This document shows positions 29,073 to 39,672 of a DNA stretch of 64,000 nt, piece by piece; within the stretch, counting starts at the first letter, position 1, and each line of letters begins with the position of its first letter. Origin of the DNA: Archaeoglobi archaeon JdFR-42 (GTDB lineage: Archaea > Halobacteriota > Archaeoglobi > Archaeoglobales > JdFR-42); NCBI GenBank assembly GCA_002010305.1, contig MTND01000005.1, forward strand, positions 1 through 64,000. The letters are read 5' to 3'. A program made the position numbers and the translations under genes. The notes beneath the pieces are model-generated. The model did no database searches. It was not told the DNA's origin and worked only from the letters and a program-made list of their open reading frames with translations.

Positions 29073-30506
29073 ATGTTTGATGTTATCATTGATAGAGGGG
29101 TTTGCACAACCTGTCTGGCATGTGTGAAATACTGCCCAACCGGAACTCTTGACGAAAAAAAGGGCCTTCCAGTGGTTAAAAAACCTCTCGATTGCGTAGG
29201 TTGTATGAACTGTGTTGACGTGTGTCCCGTTAAGTCCATCCAGATAGTATCTATCAACGATACGGGTTCCAGAGGATTATGGAGTAGATTAAAGATTAGT
29301 GAAATACAGCAAAAAGCTCAGACCGGAACATACATCGTTCGGGGTTGTGGTGCAACAAGAAAAGTACCTCATTTTGACGATCTTGTGATTCTCCCTGCTC
29401 AAACTTCGAGACCACCCATAGACAAATATAGAGAGCCATGCAACACCCAAGTTATACTGGGCACAAGATTTGCAGAGGAACCTCTTGTTCTTGATACTCC
29501 CATTATGGCTGGAGCGATGAGTTTTGGAGCCATATCTCTTGAGGCAAAGGTAGCAGTGGCTATCGGGACAGCTATGAATGGTACTGCAACCAATACAGGG
29601 GAAGGAGGTATGCATCCAGAGGAGAGAAGGAATGCTAAATACCTTGTTGCCCAGTATGCTTCCGGCAGGTTTGGAGTGTCAACCTTCTATTTGAATGCTG
29701 CTGATGCTGTAGAAATTAAAATAGGACAGGGAGCAAAAGCTGGTATGGGAGGACATTTGTTAGGAGAAAAGGTGACAGAAGATATAGCCAAGATAAGAGG
29801 AATTCCTGTAGGTACAGATGCTCTTTCACCGGCAAGGCATATGGATATAATCGGACCTGAAGATTTGAGAATGAAAATAGAACAGCTCAGAGAGATTACA
29901 GACTGGAGAGTACCAATTGCAGTAAAATACTCAAGTGGAAGAGTATCTGATGATGTGAAAATCGCAGCCAAGGCAGGAGCAGATATAATTGTGGTAGATG
30001 GTCTCCAGGGTGGGACTGGCGCAACTCCAGATGTAGTAGCTGAACATGCTGGAATTCCCACGCTAGCAGCAATAGTTCAGGCAGATAGGGCTCTTAAAGA
30101 TCTTGGATTGAGGAGTAAAATAAGCCTGGTGGCGGCTGGAGCCATTGCAACCGGGGCTGATGTGGCTAAAGCTCTGGCTCTGGGAGCTGATGCCGTACAG
30201 ATGGCAACTCCTTTACTGGTTGCTATGGGGTGTACCGTGTGCAGGCAGTGTCATAGTGGTAGATGTCCCAAAGGCATTGCAACTCAGGATCCAGATCTTA
30301 GACGAAGACTCAATCCAGAAAAAGCTGGAGTCAAGGTGGGTAATTTCATCAAAGCTCTGACTGAAGAGCTTAAAATTCTGACCCAGCAAGCAGGGAAAAC
30401 TGATGTGACCAATCTGGAGAAAGAGGATTTAAGAGCCTTGAGTCTTGAGGCTTCAGCCATTACCGGAGTTAAGCTAGTAGGTCTGGATAAACCAATTGTA
30501 ATGTAA
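29073..30506 (+). CDS. Glutamate synthase FMN-binding subunit with N-terminal 2[4Fe-4S] domain
   Basis: Two CxxCxxCxxxCP motifs, then GAMSFGAISLEAK, NTGEGGMHPEE, VDGLQGGTGATP, CTVCRQCHSGRCPKGIATQ; start at 29073 after GGAGG. Confidence 0.92.
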   Translation: MFDVIIDRGVCTTCLACVKYCPTGTLDEKKGLPVVKKPLDCVGCMNCVDVCPVKSIQIVSINDTGSRGLWSRLKISEIQQKAQTGTYIVRGCGATRKVPHFDDLVILPAQTSRPPIDKYREPCNTQVILGTRFAEEPLVLDTPIMAGAMSFGAISLEAKVAVAIGTAMNGTATNTGEGGMHPEERRNAKYLVAQYASGRFGVSTFYLNAADAVEIKIGQGAKAGMGGHLLGEKVTEDIAKIRGIPVGTDALSPARHMDIIGPEDLRMKIEQLREITDWRVPIAVKYSSGRVSDDVKIAAKAGADIIVVDGLQGGTGATPDVVAEHAGIPTLAAIVQADRALKDLGLRSKISLVAAGAIATGADVAKALALGADAVQMATPLLVAMGCTVCRQCHSGRCPKGIATQDPDLRRRLNPEKAGVKVGNFIKALTEELKILTQQAGKTDVTNLEKEDLRALSLEASAITGVKLVGLDKPIVM

Positions 30507-30608
30507 CATATGCTCTTTTTTCGTTACGTCTCTCTTTTTCCCTCTCAATTCTCGAGATGTAAGATCAGAATTACAAGAATTTACCACCGTAGATTGGTCG
30601 ATTATAAG

Positions 30609-31658
30609 TTATTCCCACATTATGGTGGCTTTATCTGATCCCCATTTAAAGCTGGGAAAATTTTCCCGATAACCCTTTTTTGCACATCGTTTTTCCAGTC
30701 CATAAGCGATTAGAGGAAGAGCTATTGTGGCATCCACAAACACTTGGACGGATTTACCATGGGGAGTAATTTTACCCCAAGAAATGGCTTCTTCAAAAGT
30801 TGCTCCACTCAACCCTCCATGATGAGGAGAATCAGTGGTAAACTGGATGGCATATGTGTGTCCTTCTGATCCACCCCAATGGGCTGTGATGACTCTGGTC
30901 TGTTGTATATAATTTTTAGGAACTCCACCCCCTAGAAAGATCACTCCAGTTTTATCGCTCTGATGTACGAGAGTTCCCAGTTCATAAGTGTCTTTGATGG
31001 TATCAATTGAAACATGAACTCCATTTTTGAAAGCATGAGTAAGTCCAATCCCAATGGAGCTATCGCTTATAGCAGGGCAATAAATAGGTATCTTCATTTC
31101 CTGTGCTTTGAGAACAAAGGAATCTTTCACCCCTCTGTCGCCAGTACTTTCTCTGATTTTATTAGCCAAAAACCACAAGTACTCTCGTGTTCCCATGGTC
31201 TCTCCTTTAAGGTATTTTGCAGTGTCAGCAATAAACTTATCCACTTCAATGAATTCCTCCTCTTTTGCATAAATGTCATAGATTCTATCGATGCCGTGTT
31301 TGAGGAGGATTGCATCATCAATATATGGAGAACCCAGATAATGGTGTTTTCCAAAAGCTTCGACAATATCGTGGAATATATTTGCTCCAGTGGTGACTAT
31401 ACAGTCTATGAACCTTTTTTCGATGAGGTATACGATTACTTTTCTCATCCCAGCAGGAATCAGTGCTCCTGAAAGACCCATCATTATAAATATCCTGTCT
31501 TCCCTGATCATCTGCTCCCATATCTCAAAAGCTTTTCCAAGACTTCTTCCTTGAAATCCAGTAAATCTGAGATTAAGTAAGAAGTCATCAAAATCGAGAT
31601 CTTTTTTAATCTCAATTGGTCTTGTAGGATGTTTGAAAAACTCCATTGTATCCCTCAT
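30609..31658 (-). CDS. dys: Deoxyhypusine synthase
   Basis: GLSGALIPAGMRK, VTTGANIFHDIVEA, FLGGGVPKN, SGATFEEAISWGK; ATGA overlap with upstream gene. Confidence 0.92.
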   Translation of the reverse strand: MRDTMEFFKHPTRPIEIKKDLDFDDFLLNLRFTGFQGRSLGKAFEIWEQMIREDRIFIMMGLSGALIPAGMRKVIVYLIEKRFIDCIVTTGANIFHDIVEAFGKHHYLGSPYIDDAILLKHGIDRIYDIYAKEEEFIEVDKFIADTAKYLKGETMGTREYLWFLANKIRESTGDRGVKDSFVLKAQEMKIPIYCPAISDSSIGIGLTHAFKNGVHVSIDTIKDTYELGTLVHQSDKTGVIFLGGGVPKNYIQQTRVITAHWGGSEGHTYAIQFTTDSPHHGGLSGATFEEAISWGKITPHGKSVQVFVDATIALPLIAYGLEKRCAKKGYRENFPSFKWGSDKATIMWE

Positions 31659-32242
31659 AGAATGAACACAGCAGCCGCAACAACAGTGGTCCATTTTTTC
31701 GAAGTTACTGTAGCATAAGCAGTTACATTTGATGATTTTACAATCCTGTCATCCATTTTCCAGATCTCTTTCGTCTCATCCCACTCTACATCGTTAGGGA
31801 TACCAAAAGTGGTACCCAGCATATAGGCCGCCATATCTTCAGCATACTCTCCAGCCTCTTCCTTTGAGAGACCAAAACCATGGTATTCAGATAGGTATCC
31901 ATATATATTTGGGTCTTTGGGAAGAGCAAGACCTATTGAAGCGGTGATTTTCCTACCAGGTTCATTGGATGAGTTTTTTGAAAGTACGCAAAAAACTATC
32001 TGGCCAGGCTCAAGATACTGAAGACCCTCATCCCTTTCAATAATTTCACAATTAGGAGGAAGAATAGAGCTAACCGTAACAAGATTGTATTTCTCAATTT
32101 TAGCATTTCTAAGAGCTAGTTCAAATGATGCGAGCTGTTCTTTATGAGTTCCAACTCCTGTGGTGAAAAACACTTTCTTAGGTACGAAGATATTACCGTG
32201 CATCGTTGCAGGTAAGGTCAATCTCGATATAAATTTTTCCAT
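31655..32242 (-). CDS. pdaD: Pyruvoyl-dependent arginine decarboxylase
   Basis: VTVSSILPPNCE self-cleavage site, YGYLSEYHGFG, WTTVVAAAVF. Confidence 0.93.
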   Translation of the reverse strand: MEKFISRLTLPATMHGNIFVPKKVFFTTGVGTHKEQLASFELALRNAKIEKYNLVTVSSILPPNCEIIERDEGLQYLEPGQIVFCVLSKNSSNEPGRKITASIGLALPKDPNIYGYLSEYHGFGLSKEEAGEYAEDMAAYMLGTTFGIPNDVEWDETKEIWKMDDRIVKSSNVTAYATVTSKKWTTVVAAAVFIL

Positions 32243-32522
32243 AGTCTCATTAATTTGTCACTGACTATCTACTCTTTTAACTCTCTGTATGGAGCTTAAA
32301 ATGCAATATTATGTGTAATTTACAGGATGTGTTTAAGAGAATTTAAGACTATCTTTTGGTTTCTTGCGTAAAATTAAACGACTAAAACCTAGGTCTCATG
32401 ACTTGTTATTAGAATACGAAATTGCGGAGATAGTTGTATAGATAGGTCGTCAGGAAGTAGAAAGAAAGGTGAATGAATGTGGAATACCTCAATTGACTAA
32501 AACACCGGTATGTTTATATATA

Positions 32523-32543
32523 ATATATCGTATTATGATATAT
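32523..32543. promoter_or_regulatory. Shared operator candidate, site 1
   Basis: ATATATC-GTATTAT-GATATAT just after a TATA-like TTTATATA and 10 bp before the ATG. Confidence 0.65.
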
Positions 32544-32553
32544 CGAGTTTAAT

Positions 32554-32763
32554 ATGAGGGAACTGATGCGTATGAGATGTAACACATGTGGTATGAAAAT
32601 CAAAGACGAAGAAATTATCGAGGGAATAGATGGTAGACTGTACTATTTCTGCTGTGATGGTTGTCGGGATCTCTCCATATGCAAAAGAGTGAAAATTGGA
32701 GAAAAACTGAAAAAGAGAGTTAGTCTGATATATGGTAGGACACGAGTTAAAATTCAAGACTAA
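32554..32763 (+). CDS. Small TRASH/YHS-type metal-binding protein
   Basis: 69 aa, MRCNTCGMKI...YYFCCDGCRDL. Confidence 0.75.
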   Translation: MRELMRMRCNTCGMKIKDEEIIEGIDGRLYYFCCDGCRDLSICKRVKIGEKLKKRVSLIYGRTRVKIQD

Positions 32764-32779
32764 AGTGGAGGTTAGAGAT

Positions 32780-33160
32780 ATGTATGGCTATGGAAAACAT
32801 GTTGATATGGATTTTAAAAGTGCAGTAAAAAAGACTATAGAAGAGCTTCAAAAAGAAGGCTTTGGGGTTCTGACTGAAATTGATGTAAAAGCCACTTTGA
32901 AAGCAAAACTAGGAGTTGATTATGAGGATTATCTGATCCTTGGAGCATGCAATCCACCCTTTGCTCATAAAGCCCTTAACGCGGAGAAAGAGGTGGGATT
33001 GCTCCTTCCATGTAATGTAATTGTATATAGGGATGGAGATAAAACCCACGTCTCAGCAATTCTGCCAACACAAGCTATGAGTATGGTAGAAAATGAAAGT
33101 TTGAAGAGAGTCGCAGAGGAAGTGGAAGATAAGCTTAAGAAAGTAATCGATTCTATTTGA
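32780..33160 (+). CDS. DUF302-family protein
   Basis: AVKKTIEELQKEGFGVLTEIDVKATLKAKLG, YLILGACNPPFAHKAL, LLPCNVIVY; start after GGAGG. Confidence 0.85.
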   Translation: MYGYGKHVDMDFKSAVKKTIEELQKEGFGVLTEIDVKATLKAKLGVDYEDYLILGACNPPFAHKALNAEKEVGLLLPCNVIVYRDGDKTHVSAILPTQAMSMVENESLKRVAEEVEDKLKKVIDSI

Positions 33161-33213
33161 AATTGAACTTTTCTTATAGGGGTATGAAGCTGGATAAAGA
33201 GGAGAGGTAATTG

Positions 33214-33420
33214 ATGGATAAAGTAAAGTCTGATGTACAGGATGTAGCAGTTGAGGAGCAACAGCATGAGAATATAGATGTGCAGACCAGCCCAGAAGGA
33301 GGGAGGGGGAGCTGCGGTTCTCATTCCAGACATAGTGGCTGTGGAATGCATGGTGGATGGATGAGGTGGGTGTGGATTGGTATCTTGGGATATTTTATCG
33401 TTTCCTATTTCCTGAGATGA
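33214..33420 (+). CDS. Small single-TM protein with His/Cys-rich segment
   Basis: 68 aa, GSCGSHSRHSGCGMHGGW followed by one C-terminal TM helix; SD GGAGAGG. Confidence 0.6.
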   Translation: MDKVKSDVQDVAVEEQQHENIDVQTSPEGGRGSCGSHSRHSGCGMHGGWMRWVWIGILGYFIVSYFLR

Positions 33421-33543
33421 TGGTATACGAAAAATTTCCTGTCATCTGTTTCTTTTAACTTCTTTCTATAGTAATTTGAGTTCAGATTTTAATGGAGTCA
33501 TCTAAACGTGTTGAATAGTTTTTCTAGCTAGGATCTATAGACG

Positions 33544-33564
33544 ATATATTTATATACGATATAT
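33544..33564. promoter_or_regulatory. Shared operator candidate, site 2
   Basis: ATATATT-TATATAC-GATATAT, 33 bp upstream of the CARDB-like gene. Confidence 0.65.
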
Positions 33565-33597
33565 CAAATACAGATATGGTATGAGTAGGAAGGGGGT

Positions 33598-35082
33598 ATG
33601 ATGAACCGTACATTATCGAAGAACAATGTGATGTGGAAGAAGAATCTTAAAAAAGCACCATTTTTGTTAATAATGCTTATATTTGCAGGCTCTTCTCTCG
33701 TCTCAGGTGAAGATGTCATCTCTGCTAAATACTCCATATATCCGGAGATTATAACTCCCGGTAGTGTTGGGTATATTGAACTGACTTTTACCAATTCTGG
33801 AAGTGAGGTGGTAGAGGATCTTTCCATATTCTTTATTAAACTAGAAAAAGGGATCGTAATTCAGGACTCTTCGGAGACTTATAGTCTGGGCAGTCTTTAT
33901 CCTGGAAAAACCAAGTCCATCGTTCTCAAATTCAGTATTCCAGAGACTACTTTACCAGGCTATTATGTAGTGGAGCTTTCAGTAAAAGGCTCATATCTGG
34001 GTTATAGTAGCAGTTACCGGTATGATATCCCCATACAGGTTCAACGAGAAAATTTTTTGAAACTGAAATTGATCCCCGAGGTCGTTGAGGCTGAGAGGAT
34101 CTCTACTGTATCTCTTTTTGTTGAGAATACAGGTAAGGACGATCTTAGAGAGATATATATTGAGTGGGATAGTAAGAATGTAGTACCAATCGGAGAGTCT
34201 GCTAAATTCTATCTATCGTCTTTGAAACCCGGAGAACAGAAGGAACTGAAACTGGATATTAAGGCAGAGAGAAATGTAAAAACTGCTCTTTTAAATTTTT
34301 CTGTGAAATATATGGATTCAACAGGTAACCCAGAAAGCGACTTCTATCAAATTGGATTGGGTGTGAAGAGTGGAAAAGAAGATTATCTAAAAATATCTCA
34401 AACTCCAGCCTTACTGAATATTGGAACAGAAGGATCTATATCTATAGAGATCTTCAATGAAGGAGATGAAGGCTTAGAGGACATTTTACTTGTGTGGAGT
34501 GGGAACGGTATTATTCCTGTTTCCTCGAATATAAAGTATGTAGGATCTCTTGGTCCAGGAGAAAGAAAATCTGTACTTATGGATGTGTTTATTGACGAAA
34601 ACATAGAACCAGGTTATTATCCCATCACAATTAGGGCGGTTTATGAAGACTCGTCAGGCACTGTCCATAGGTCAAACCATACTATTGGTGTAAAAATTCA
34701 GGGAACTGTTGATCTGGTTGTAACTATTTTCAGAGCTGAGGCAGATAAGCTTTTTATTTCTATAGCCAATACTGGTAATGCAGCAGCAAAGAACCTTGTG
34801 GTTTATGCAAGATCTCCATATGGAAACACGGAGACTTTCTTAGGAGATATGAAGCCCGGAGATGAAGAGATAATCGAGTTGGATCAGCAAGGGATGGACA
34901 CATCTAAACCACATACGATAAATCTGAAGATGATATTCAGGGATGTGTTTGGTGAGAAAATAACTGTTGATAAGGAAATAACCGTTTCTGTTCATGAGCA
35001 AAGCTTTTCCGTTGTGTGGGTGGGAGTAGGAACAGCAATACTTCTCTTGCTGACAGCTGTTCTCTTTTGGAGGAAAAGATAA
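33598..35082 (+). CDS. Secreted, C-terminally anchored protein with repeated CARDB/NPCBM-associated (Ig-like) domains
   Basis: N-terminal signal segment, repeated 'I/VENTGKDDL / NEGDEGLED / SLxPGExK' units, C-terminal TM. Confidence 0.7.
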   Translation: MMNRTLSKNNVMWKKNLKKAPFLLIMLIFAGSSLVSGEDVISAKYSIYPEIITPGSVGYIELTFTNSGSEVVEDLSIFFIKLEKGIVIQDSSETYSLGSLYPGKTKSIVLKFSIPETTLPGYYVVELSVKGSYLGYSSSYRYDIPIQVQRENFLKLKLIPEVVEAERISTVSLFVENTGKDDLREIYIEWDSKNVVPIGESAKFYLSSLKPGEQKELKLDIKAERNVKTALLNFSVKYMDSTGNPESDFYQIGLGVKSGKEDYLKISQTPALLNIGTEGSISIEIFNEGDEGLEDILLVWSGNGIIPVSSNIKYVGSLGPGERKSVLMDVFIDENIEPGYYPITIRAVYEDSSGTVHRSNHTIGVKIQGTVDLVVTIFRAEADKLFISIANTGNAAAKNLVVYARSPYGNTETFLGDMKPGDEEIIELDQQGMDTSKPHTINLKMIFRDVFGEKITVDKEITVSVHEQSFSVVWVGVGTAILLLLTAVLFWRKR

Positions 35083-35084
35083 AT

Positions 35085-36215
35085 ATGGTTTCAATAGCCA
35101 GAAAAAATCTCTTTCATGACAGAGGAAGGCTGATAATAAGTGTAGGTGGTGTGGCTTTCGCTACTATGCTCATCTTAACTTTAACTGGAGTGTATTATGG
35201 TGTTATAGAGATGTCCACTGGATATCTGAGAGAGACTAATGCAGATCTGTGGGTGGGGCAAGAAGGTATCCACGATACCTGGCATACATATTCTCTTCTT
35301 CCACGAGGACTTGAAGACGAGATATTGAGTGTAGGGGGTGTTAAAGAGGTTTATGGATTTGTGGGGCGAGCTGTAAGGGCCGAGATCTCTCAGATATCTG
35401 ATGAAGAGAAGACTGTTTTTGTGGTAGGGTTCGATACTAGCAGTGGAGTTGGTGGTCCTTGGAAAATAATTAAGGGTAAAAAGATTCCGAGATCAGGTCA
35501 AGTTATAGTGGATCGGGTGTTCTCTGTCAGGAATGGTATAGAGATCGGAGATAGGCTAACAGTTGGGGGGAAAGAACTTACCGTGGTTGGGATCTCTGAT
35601 GGCACTTTTCTACTCGTGTATTCTTATATTTTTGTTACAGAAGAGGATGCTATGGAGATTTTTGGGGCGAAGGGTTTCCTGAACTATTATATGGTGGAAG
35701 TGGAAGACCCTATTTTTTCAAAAAAAATTGCCAAAAATATCGAAGATAGGCTAGAGAAAACAGGAATAAAAGTGGATGTCCTGACAAGAGAGGAGTTTAT
35801 AGACAACCATAAAGAAGTCATTAACGATAGTTTCAATTCGATACTTCTTCCTCTAGTATTTATTGGATTTTTTATAGGAGTGACTGTCATCGGGTTAACT
35901 CTCTACACGGCAACTTTGGAAAAGATACGTGAATATGCCATCCTCAAGGCCATAGGGGCAAGAGGTACTTTCATGGTGAAAATTGTATTTGAGCAGTCAT
36001 TCATCATAGGACTCCTTGGATTTGGGGTAGGTCTTGGATTATCCATTTTTGCATCAGGATGGATTCCAAACATAGCTCCAGAATTTGCAGTAGTGATCAA
36101 CTTGAATACAATAATGCTGACTTTTCTTTCTTTGCTTGGAATGAGTGCAGTCGCATCGTTAATACCCATAAGAAAACTGGAAAAAGTCGATCCAGCAACA
36201 GTGTTTCAGGCGTAA
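35085..36215 (+). CDS. MacB/FtsX-type ABC transporter permease
   Basis: One N-terminal and three C-terminal TM segments with a large extracellular domain; start at 35085. Confidence 0.85.
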   Translation: MVSIARKNLFHDRGRLIISVGGVAFATMLILTLTGVYYGVIEMSTGYLRETNADLWVGQEGIHDTWHTYSLLPRGLEDEILSVGGVKEVYGFVGRAVRAEISQISDEEKTVFVVGFDTSSGVGGPWKIIKGKKIPRSGQVIVDRVFSVRNGIEIGDRLTVGGKELTVVGISDGTFLLVYSYIFVTEEDAMEIFGAKGFLNYYMVEVEDPIFSKKIAKNIEDRLEKTGIKVDVLTREEFIDNHKEVINDSFNSILLPLVFIGFFIGVTVIGLTLYTATLEKIREYAILKAIGARGTFMVKIVFEQSFIIGLLGFGVGLGLSIFASGWIPNIAPEFAVVINLNTIMLTFLSLLGMSAVASLIPIRKLEKVDPATVFQA

Positions 36216-36225
36216 TGGTGTTGAT

Positions 36226-36903
36226 ATGTTGTTGAGAGTTGAAAACCTTACAAAGATATACGGAACTGGAAGGACTGCGGTAAAAGCGGTTGATAATGTC
36301 TCTTTTAACCTTTCCAGAGGTGAGCTAATTCTCTTAATGGGTCCATCAGGATCGGGAAAAACTACTCTTCTCACACTGGTAAGTGGTTTATTAAGGCCTA
36401 CATCTGGCACTATATATATTGATTCGATAAGTATATCTAACTTAACTCAGAAAGAGCTTGCAAAAATTCGAATGAATAAAATAGGGTTCATATTTCAGCA
36501 TTTTAATCTACTCTCCTCTTTAACAGCCCTAGAGAATGTGATGGTGCCTTTTGTTATACAAGGTATCAAGGTGAGTGATGCCAGAAGAAGAGCTAAGGCC
36601 CTTCTGGTAGAATTTGGTCTTGAAGACAGATTGGATCACAAACCGAAGGATCTTTCGGGGGGTGAACAGCAGAGGGTGGCTGTTGCCAGGGCCATGGTTA
36701 CCAATCCAGATATCATCATAGCAGATGAGCCTACTGCAAACTTGGATTCGAAAAAAGGAAAGGATGTTATGGAGCTTATCTACAAAAAGGTAAAGGAGGG
36801 AAGGGGGGCGCTCATTGCGAGTCATGATCCAAGGATCTTGGATTTTGCAGACGGTATACTCTACATGGAAGATGGAAAATTGAGGGAGGATAATAGAACA
36901 TAG
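36226..36903 (+). CDS. ABC transporter ATP-binding protein (LolD/MacB type)
   Basis: GPSGSGKTTLL, LSGGEQQRVAVARAM, ADEPTANLD. Confidence 0.93.
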   Translation: MLLRVENLTKIYGTGRTAVKAVDNVSFNLSRGELILLMGPSGSGKTTLLTLVSGLLRPTSGTIYIDSISISNLTQKELAKIRMNKIGFIFQHFNLLSSLTALENVMVPFVIQGIKVSDARRRAKALLVEFGLEDRLDHKPKDLSGGEQQRVAVARAMVTNPDIIIADEPTANLDSKKGKDVMELIYKKVKEGRGALIASHDPRILDFADGILYMEDGKLREDNRT

Positions 36904-37104
36904 TAAATAGTAGATCTTAAGCCTTTTTGGGAAATGAGGTTATATCAACTTTTATGTAGAGATTGGTTGCCAGTCTTTTTATGTTTTTCACGTGGTGTTA
37001 GATCTCTCTTGTCTCTCACCATAGAGACATTTATCATAATTGATTCTGTCTTATTCTCCGGTATTTTTTCAATATAGGCTCTTCTTAGGCGTTAAACTTA
37101 TATA

Positions 37105-37125
37105 TTATATCAAAATACGATATAT
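37105..37125. promoter_or_regulatory. Shared operator candidate, site 3
   Basis: TTATATC-AAAATAC-GATATAT, ends 8 bp before the copA ATG. Confidence 0.65.
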
Positions 37126-37133
37126 TGATAGTC

Positions 37134-39617
37134 ATGAGAGAAGTAACACTGAAAATTACTGGAATGAGTTGTGCAACATGTGCACAAACAATAACCAAAG
37201 TATTAATGAAACTCGATGGAGTTGAGAAAGTCGAGGTAAATTTAGCAAGTGAAAAAGCGGTTATTCATTATAATCCTGATAAAATTGACCTTGAGACAAT
37301 CATCCAAGAGATTGAAAAAGTTGGATATGGGGTCATCAGAGACACCAGAGAAGTTGTGTTTAATATTACTGGTATGACCTGTGCCACATGTGTACAGACC
37401 ATTGAAAAAGTCACTAAGAAGATTCCGGGTGTGCTTGAAGCGACAGTAAATCTGAATGCTGAAAGAGGAAGGTTTGTGTATGATCCCACTCTTGTCACTT
37501 CTGAGGAGATTCGACAGGCTATTGAGAACATTGGATATACGGTTACAGGAATAGAAGAGGAAGAAGGAACTGATACAGAAAGAGAAGCACGAGAGAAGCA
37601 TATAGCCGTAATGAAGAAAAGATTGATAGTGGCAGCAGTAATTGGTGCTGTGGTCACTCTTCTCACTTATGGAGAATATATTGGTCTTCCTGTTGATGAT
37701 CCAACTCTGCTTCCGTGGGTATTGTGGGCAGAGTTCTTCTTAGCCACTCCTGTAATGTATTATTCCGGGAAAGGTATGTTTGCAGCTGCTTACAGAGCTT
37801 TGACACACAAAACTCTGAGTATGGATGTAATGTATTCTATGGGTGTTGGGTCTGCCTATGTAGCCAGTGTTTTTGCAACAATAGGCTTACTACCATCGGA
37901 TTTCGTGTTCTATGAAACTGCCGTACTGTTAATGGCGTTCCTTTTACTCGGAAGATTGCTTGAGGCAATTGCGAAAGGAAGGACTTCAGAGGCAATAAAG
38001 AAGCTCATGGGGTTACAGGCCAAGACAGCTGTTGTGATACGAGATGGACAGGAAGTTGAGATACCCATCAAAGATGTTAAAGTTGGGGACATTGTGGTGA
38101 TAAAGCCTGGAGAGAAAGTTCCTGTAGATGGAGTTGTTGTTGATGGGGAGAGTTATGTCGACGAGTCTATGATTACCGGAGAGCCCATACCCAACCTAAA
38201 AAAGAAAGGTGACGAGGTTATAGGAGCTACAATAAACAAGAATAGCGTGCTGAAAATTGAAGCAAAAAAAGTTGGGAAAGACACCCTTTTAGCTCAGATA
38301 ATAAAGCTGGTGGAAGAAGCTCAGAGTTCGAGACCACCAATTCAGAGGCTGGCTGATAGAATAATCACATATTTCATACCTACCGTGTTAGTGATTGCAA
38401 CAGTATCATTTACATATTGGTATTTCATAGCAGATATGCCCTCAGTGTTTGCTTTCGTAACTTTGGTTTCTGTGCTTGTTATTGCATGTCCATGTGCTTT
38501 TGGGCTTGCTACCCCAACAGCTCTTACAGTGGGAATGGGAAAAGGAGCAGAATCCGGGATTCTCATTAAAAATGGAGAAGCACTGGAGCTTGCAAGAAAT
38601 GTGACAATTGTCATCTTTGATAAAACTGGAACTTTGACCATAGGGAAGCCAGAAGTAACGGATGTAGTTACCTTTAGTAAAGATGAGGATGAAGTGCTAA
38701 AAATAGTTGCCTCAGCGGAGAAGGGTTCAGAACATCCGTTGGCGGATGCTGTTGTGAGGAAGGCAAAGGAAAAAGCACTAGATATTGTGGATCCAGAAGA
38801 GTTTGAGGCAATCACAGGAAAAGGAGTAAAAGCAAAGTTAAATGGTTCAACGATTTTGATTGGGAATAGAAAATTAATGGAAGAAAACGGATATAAAATT
38901 GAAGACCATATGGAACAGGAAATACAGAGACTTGAAAAAGGGGCGAAGACTGCCATAATCGTTGCTGTTGATGGAACGATTGTGGGAGTTATAGGAATTG
39001 CGGATATGGTGAAAGATACCGCAATTGAGACCATCAACCATCTTCATAAAATGGGAAGGAAAGTTGCCATGATTACCGGAGATAACAGGAGAACGGCGGA
39101 AGCCATTGCCAGACAGCTTAAGATAGACAGGGTTATGGCTGAAGTTCTGCCACAGGATAAGGCAAATGAGGTGAAAAGACTTCAGGATGAAGGTGAAATA
39201 GTGGCTTTTGTGGGAGATGGGATTAATGATGCTCCAGCCCTTGCTCAGGCAGAAGTCGGCATAGCAATTGGAAGTGGAACAGACATTGCCATTGAATCTG
39301 GAGAAATAGTCCTGATAAAAGATGATCTGAGAGATGTGGTTGCTGGTATTCAGCTAAGTGCTAAAACACTGGGTAAAATAAAGCAGAATTTATTCTGGGC
39401 GATGATTTACAATACAATCCTGATTCCTGTTGCCGCTGGAGTGTTATACCCATTCACTGGAATCACTTTCCAGCCTGAATGGGCCGGAGCCGCTATGGCC
39501 ATCAGCTCAGTCTCAGTGGTTACCAACTCGTTGCTTCTGAAGAGATATCATCCTGAGATAAAGAAGAAAGTTGTTTCTAAAGAGGTTACTCCTGGAGTGG
39601 CTCCTACTCCGACATGA
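37134..39617 (+). CDS. copA: Copper-transporting P1B-type ATPase with two N-terminal HMA domains
   Basis: Two GMxCxxC domains, [33 protein letters not shown]. Confidence 0.93.
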   Translation: MREVTLKITGMSCATCAQTITKVLMKLDGVEKVEVNLASEKAVIHYNPDKIDLETIIQEIEKVGYGVIRDTREVVFNITGMTCATCVQTIEKVTKKIPGVLEATVNLNAERGRFVYDPTLVTSEEIRQAIENIGYTVTGIEEEEGTDTEREAREKHIAVMKKRLIVAAVIGAVVTLLTYGEYIGLPVDDPTLLPWVLWAEFFLATPVMYYSGKGMFAAAYRALTHKTLSMDVMYSMGVGSAYVASVFATIGLLPSDFVFYETAVLLMAFLLLGRLLEAIAKGRTSEAIKKLMGLQAKTAVVIRDGQEVEIPIKDVKVGDIVVIKPGEKVPVDGVVVDGESYVDESMITGEPIPNLKKKGDEVIGATINKNSVLKIEAKKVGKDTLLAQIIKLVEEAQSSRPPIQRLADRIITYFIPTVLVIATVSFTYWYFIADMPSVFAFVTLVSVLVIACPCAFGLATPTALTVGMGKGAESGILIKNGEALELARNVTIVIFDKTGTLTIGKPEVTDVVTFSKDEDEVLKIVASAEKGSEHPLADAVVRKAKEKALDIVDPEEFEAITGKGVKAKLNGSTILIGNRKLMEENGYKIEDHMEQEIQRLEKGAKTAIIVAVDGTIVGVIGIADMVKDTAIETINHLHKMGRKVAMITGDNRRTAEAIARQLKIDRVMAEVLPQDKANEVKRLQDEGEIVAFVGDGINDAPALAQAEVGIAIGSGTDIAIESGEIVLIKDDLRDVVAGIQLSAKTLGKIKQNLFWAMIYNTILIPVAAGVLYPFTGITFQPEWAGAAMAISSVSVVTNSLLLKRYHPEIKKKVVSKEVTPGVAPTPT

Positions 39618-39624
39618 GAATGTG

Positions 39625-39659
39625 TTGTAAATCAAAGATTTACAATCTGTCAATGACAA
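39625..39659. repeat. Two-hairpin palindromic repeat, copy C
   Basis: TTGTAAATC-AAA-GATTTACAA followed by TGTCA-A-TGACA. Confidence 0.55.
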
Positions 39660-39672
39660 TAGAGTGGAGAAA

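Noticed and set aside
38342-39037. 231-aa minus-strand ORF inside copA
   Set aside because: Antisense shadow of a well-supported P-type ATPase; Ser/Ala/Phe-rich composition typical of mirror ORFs.
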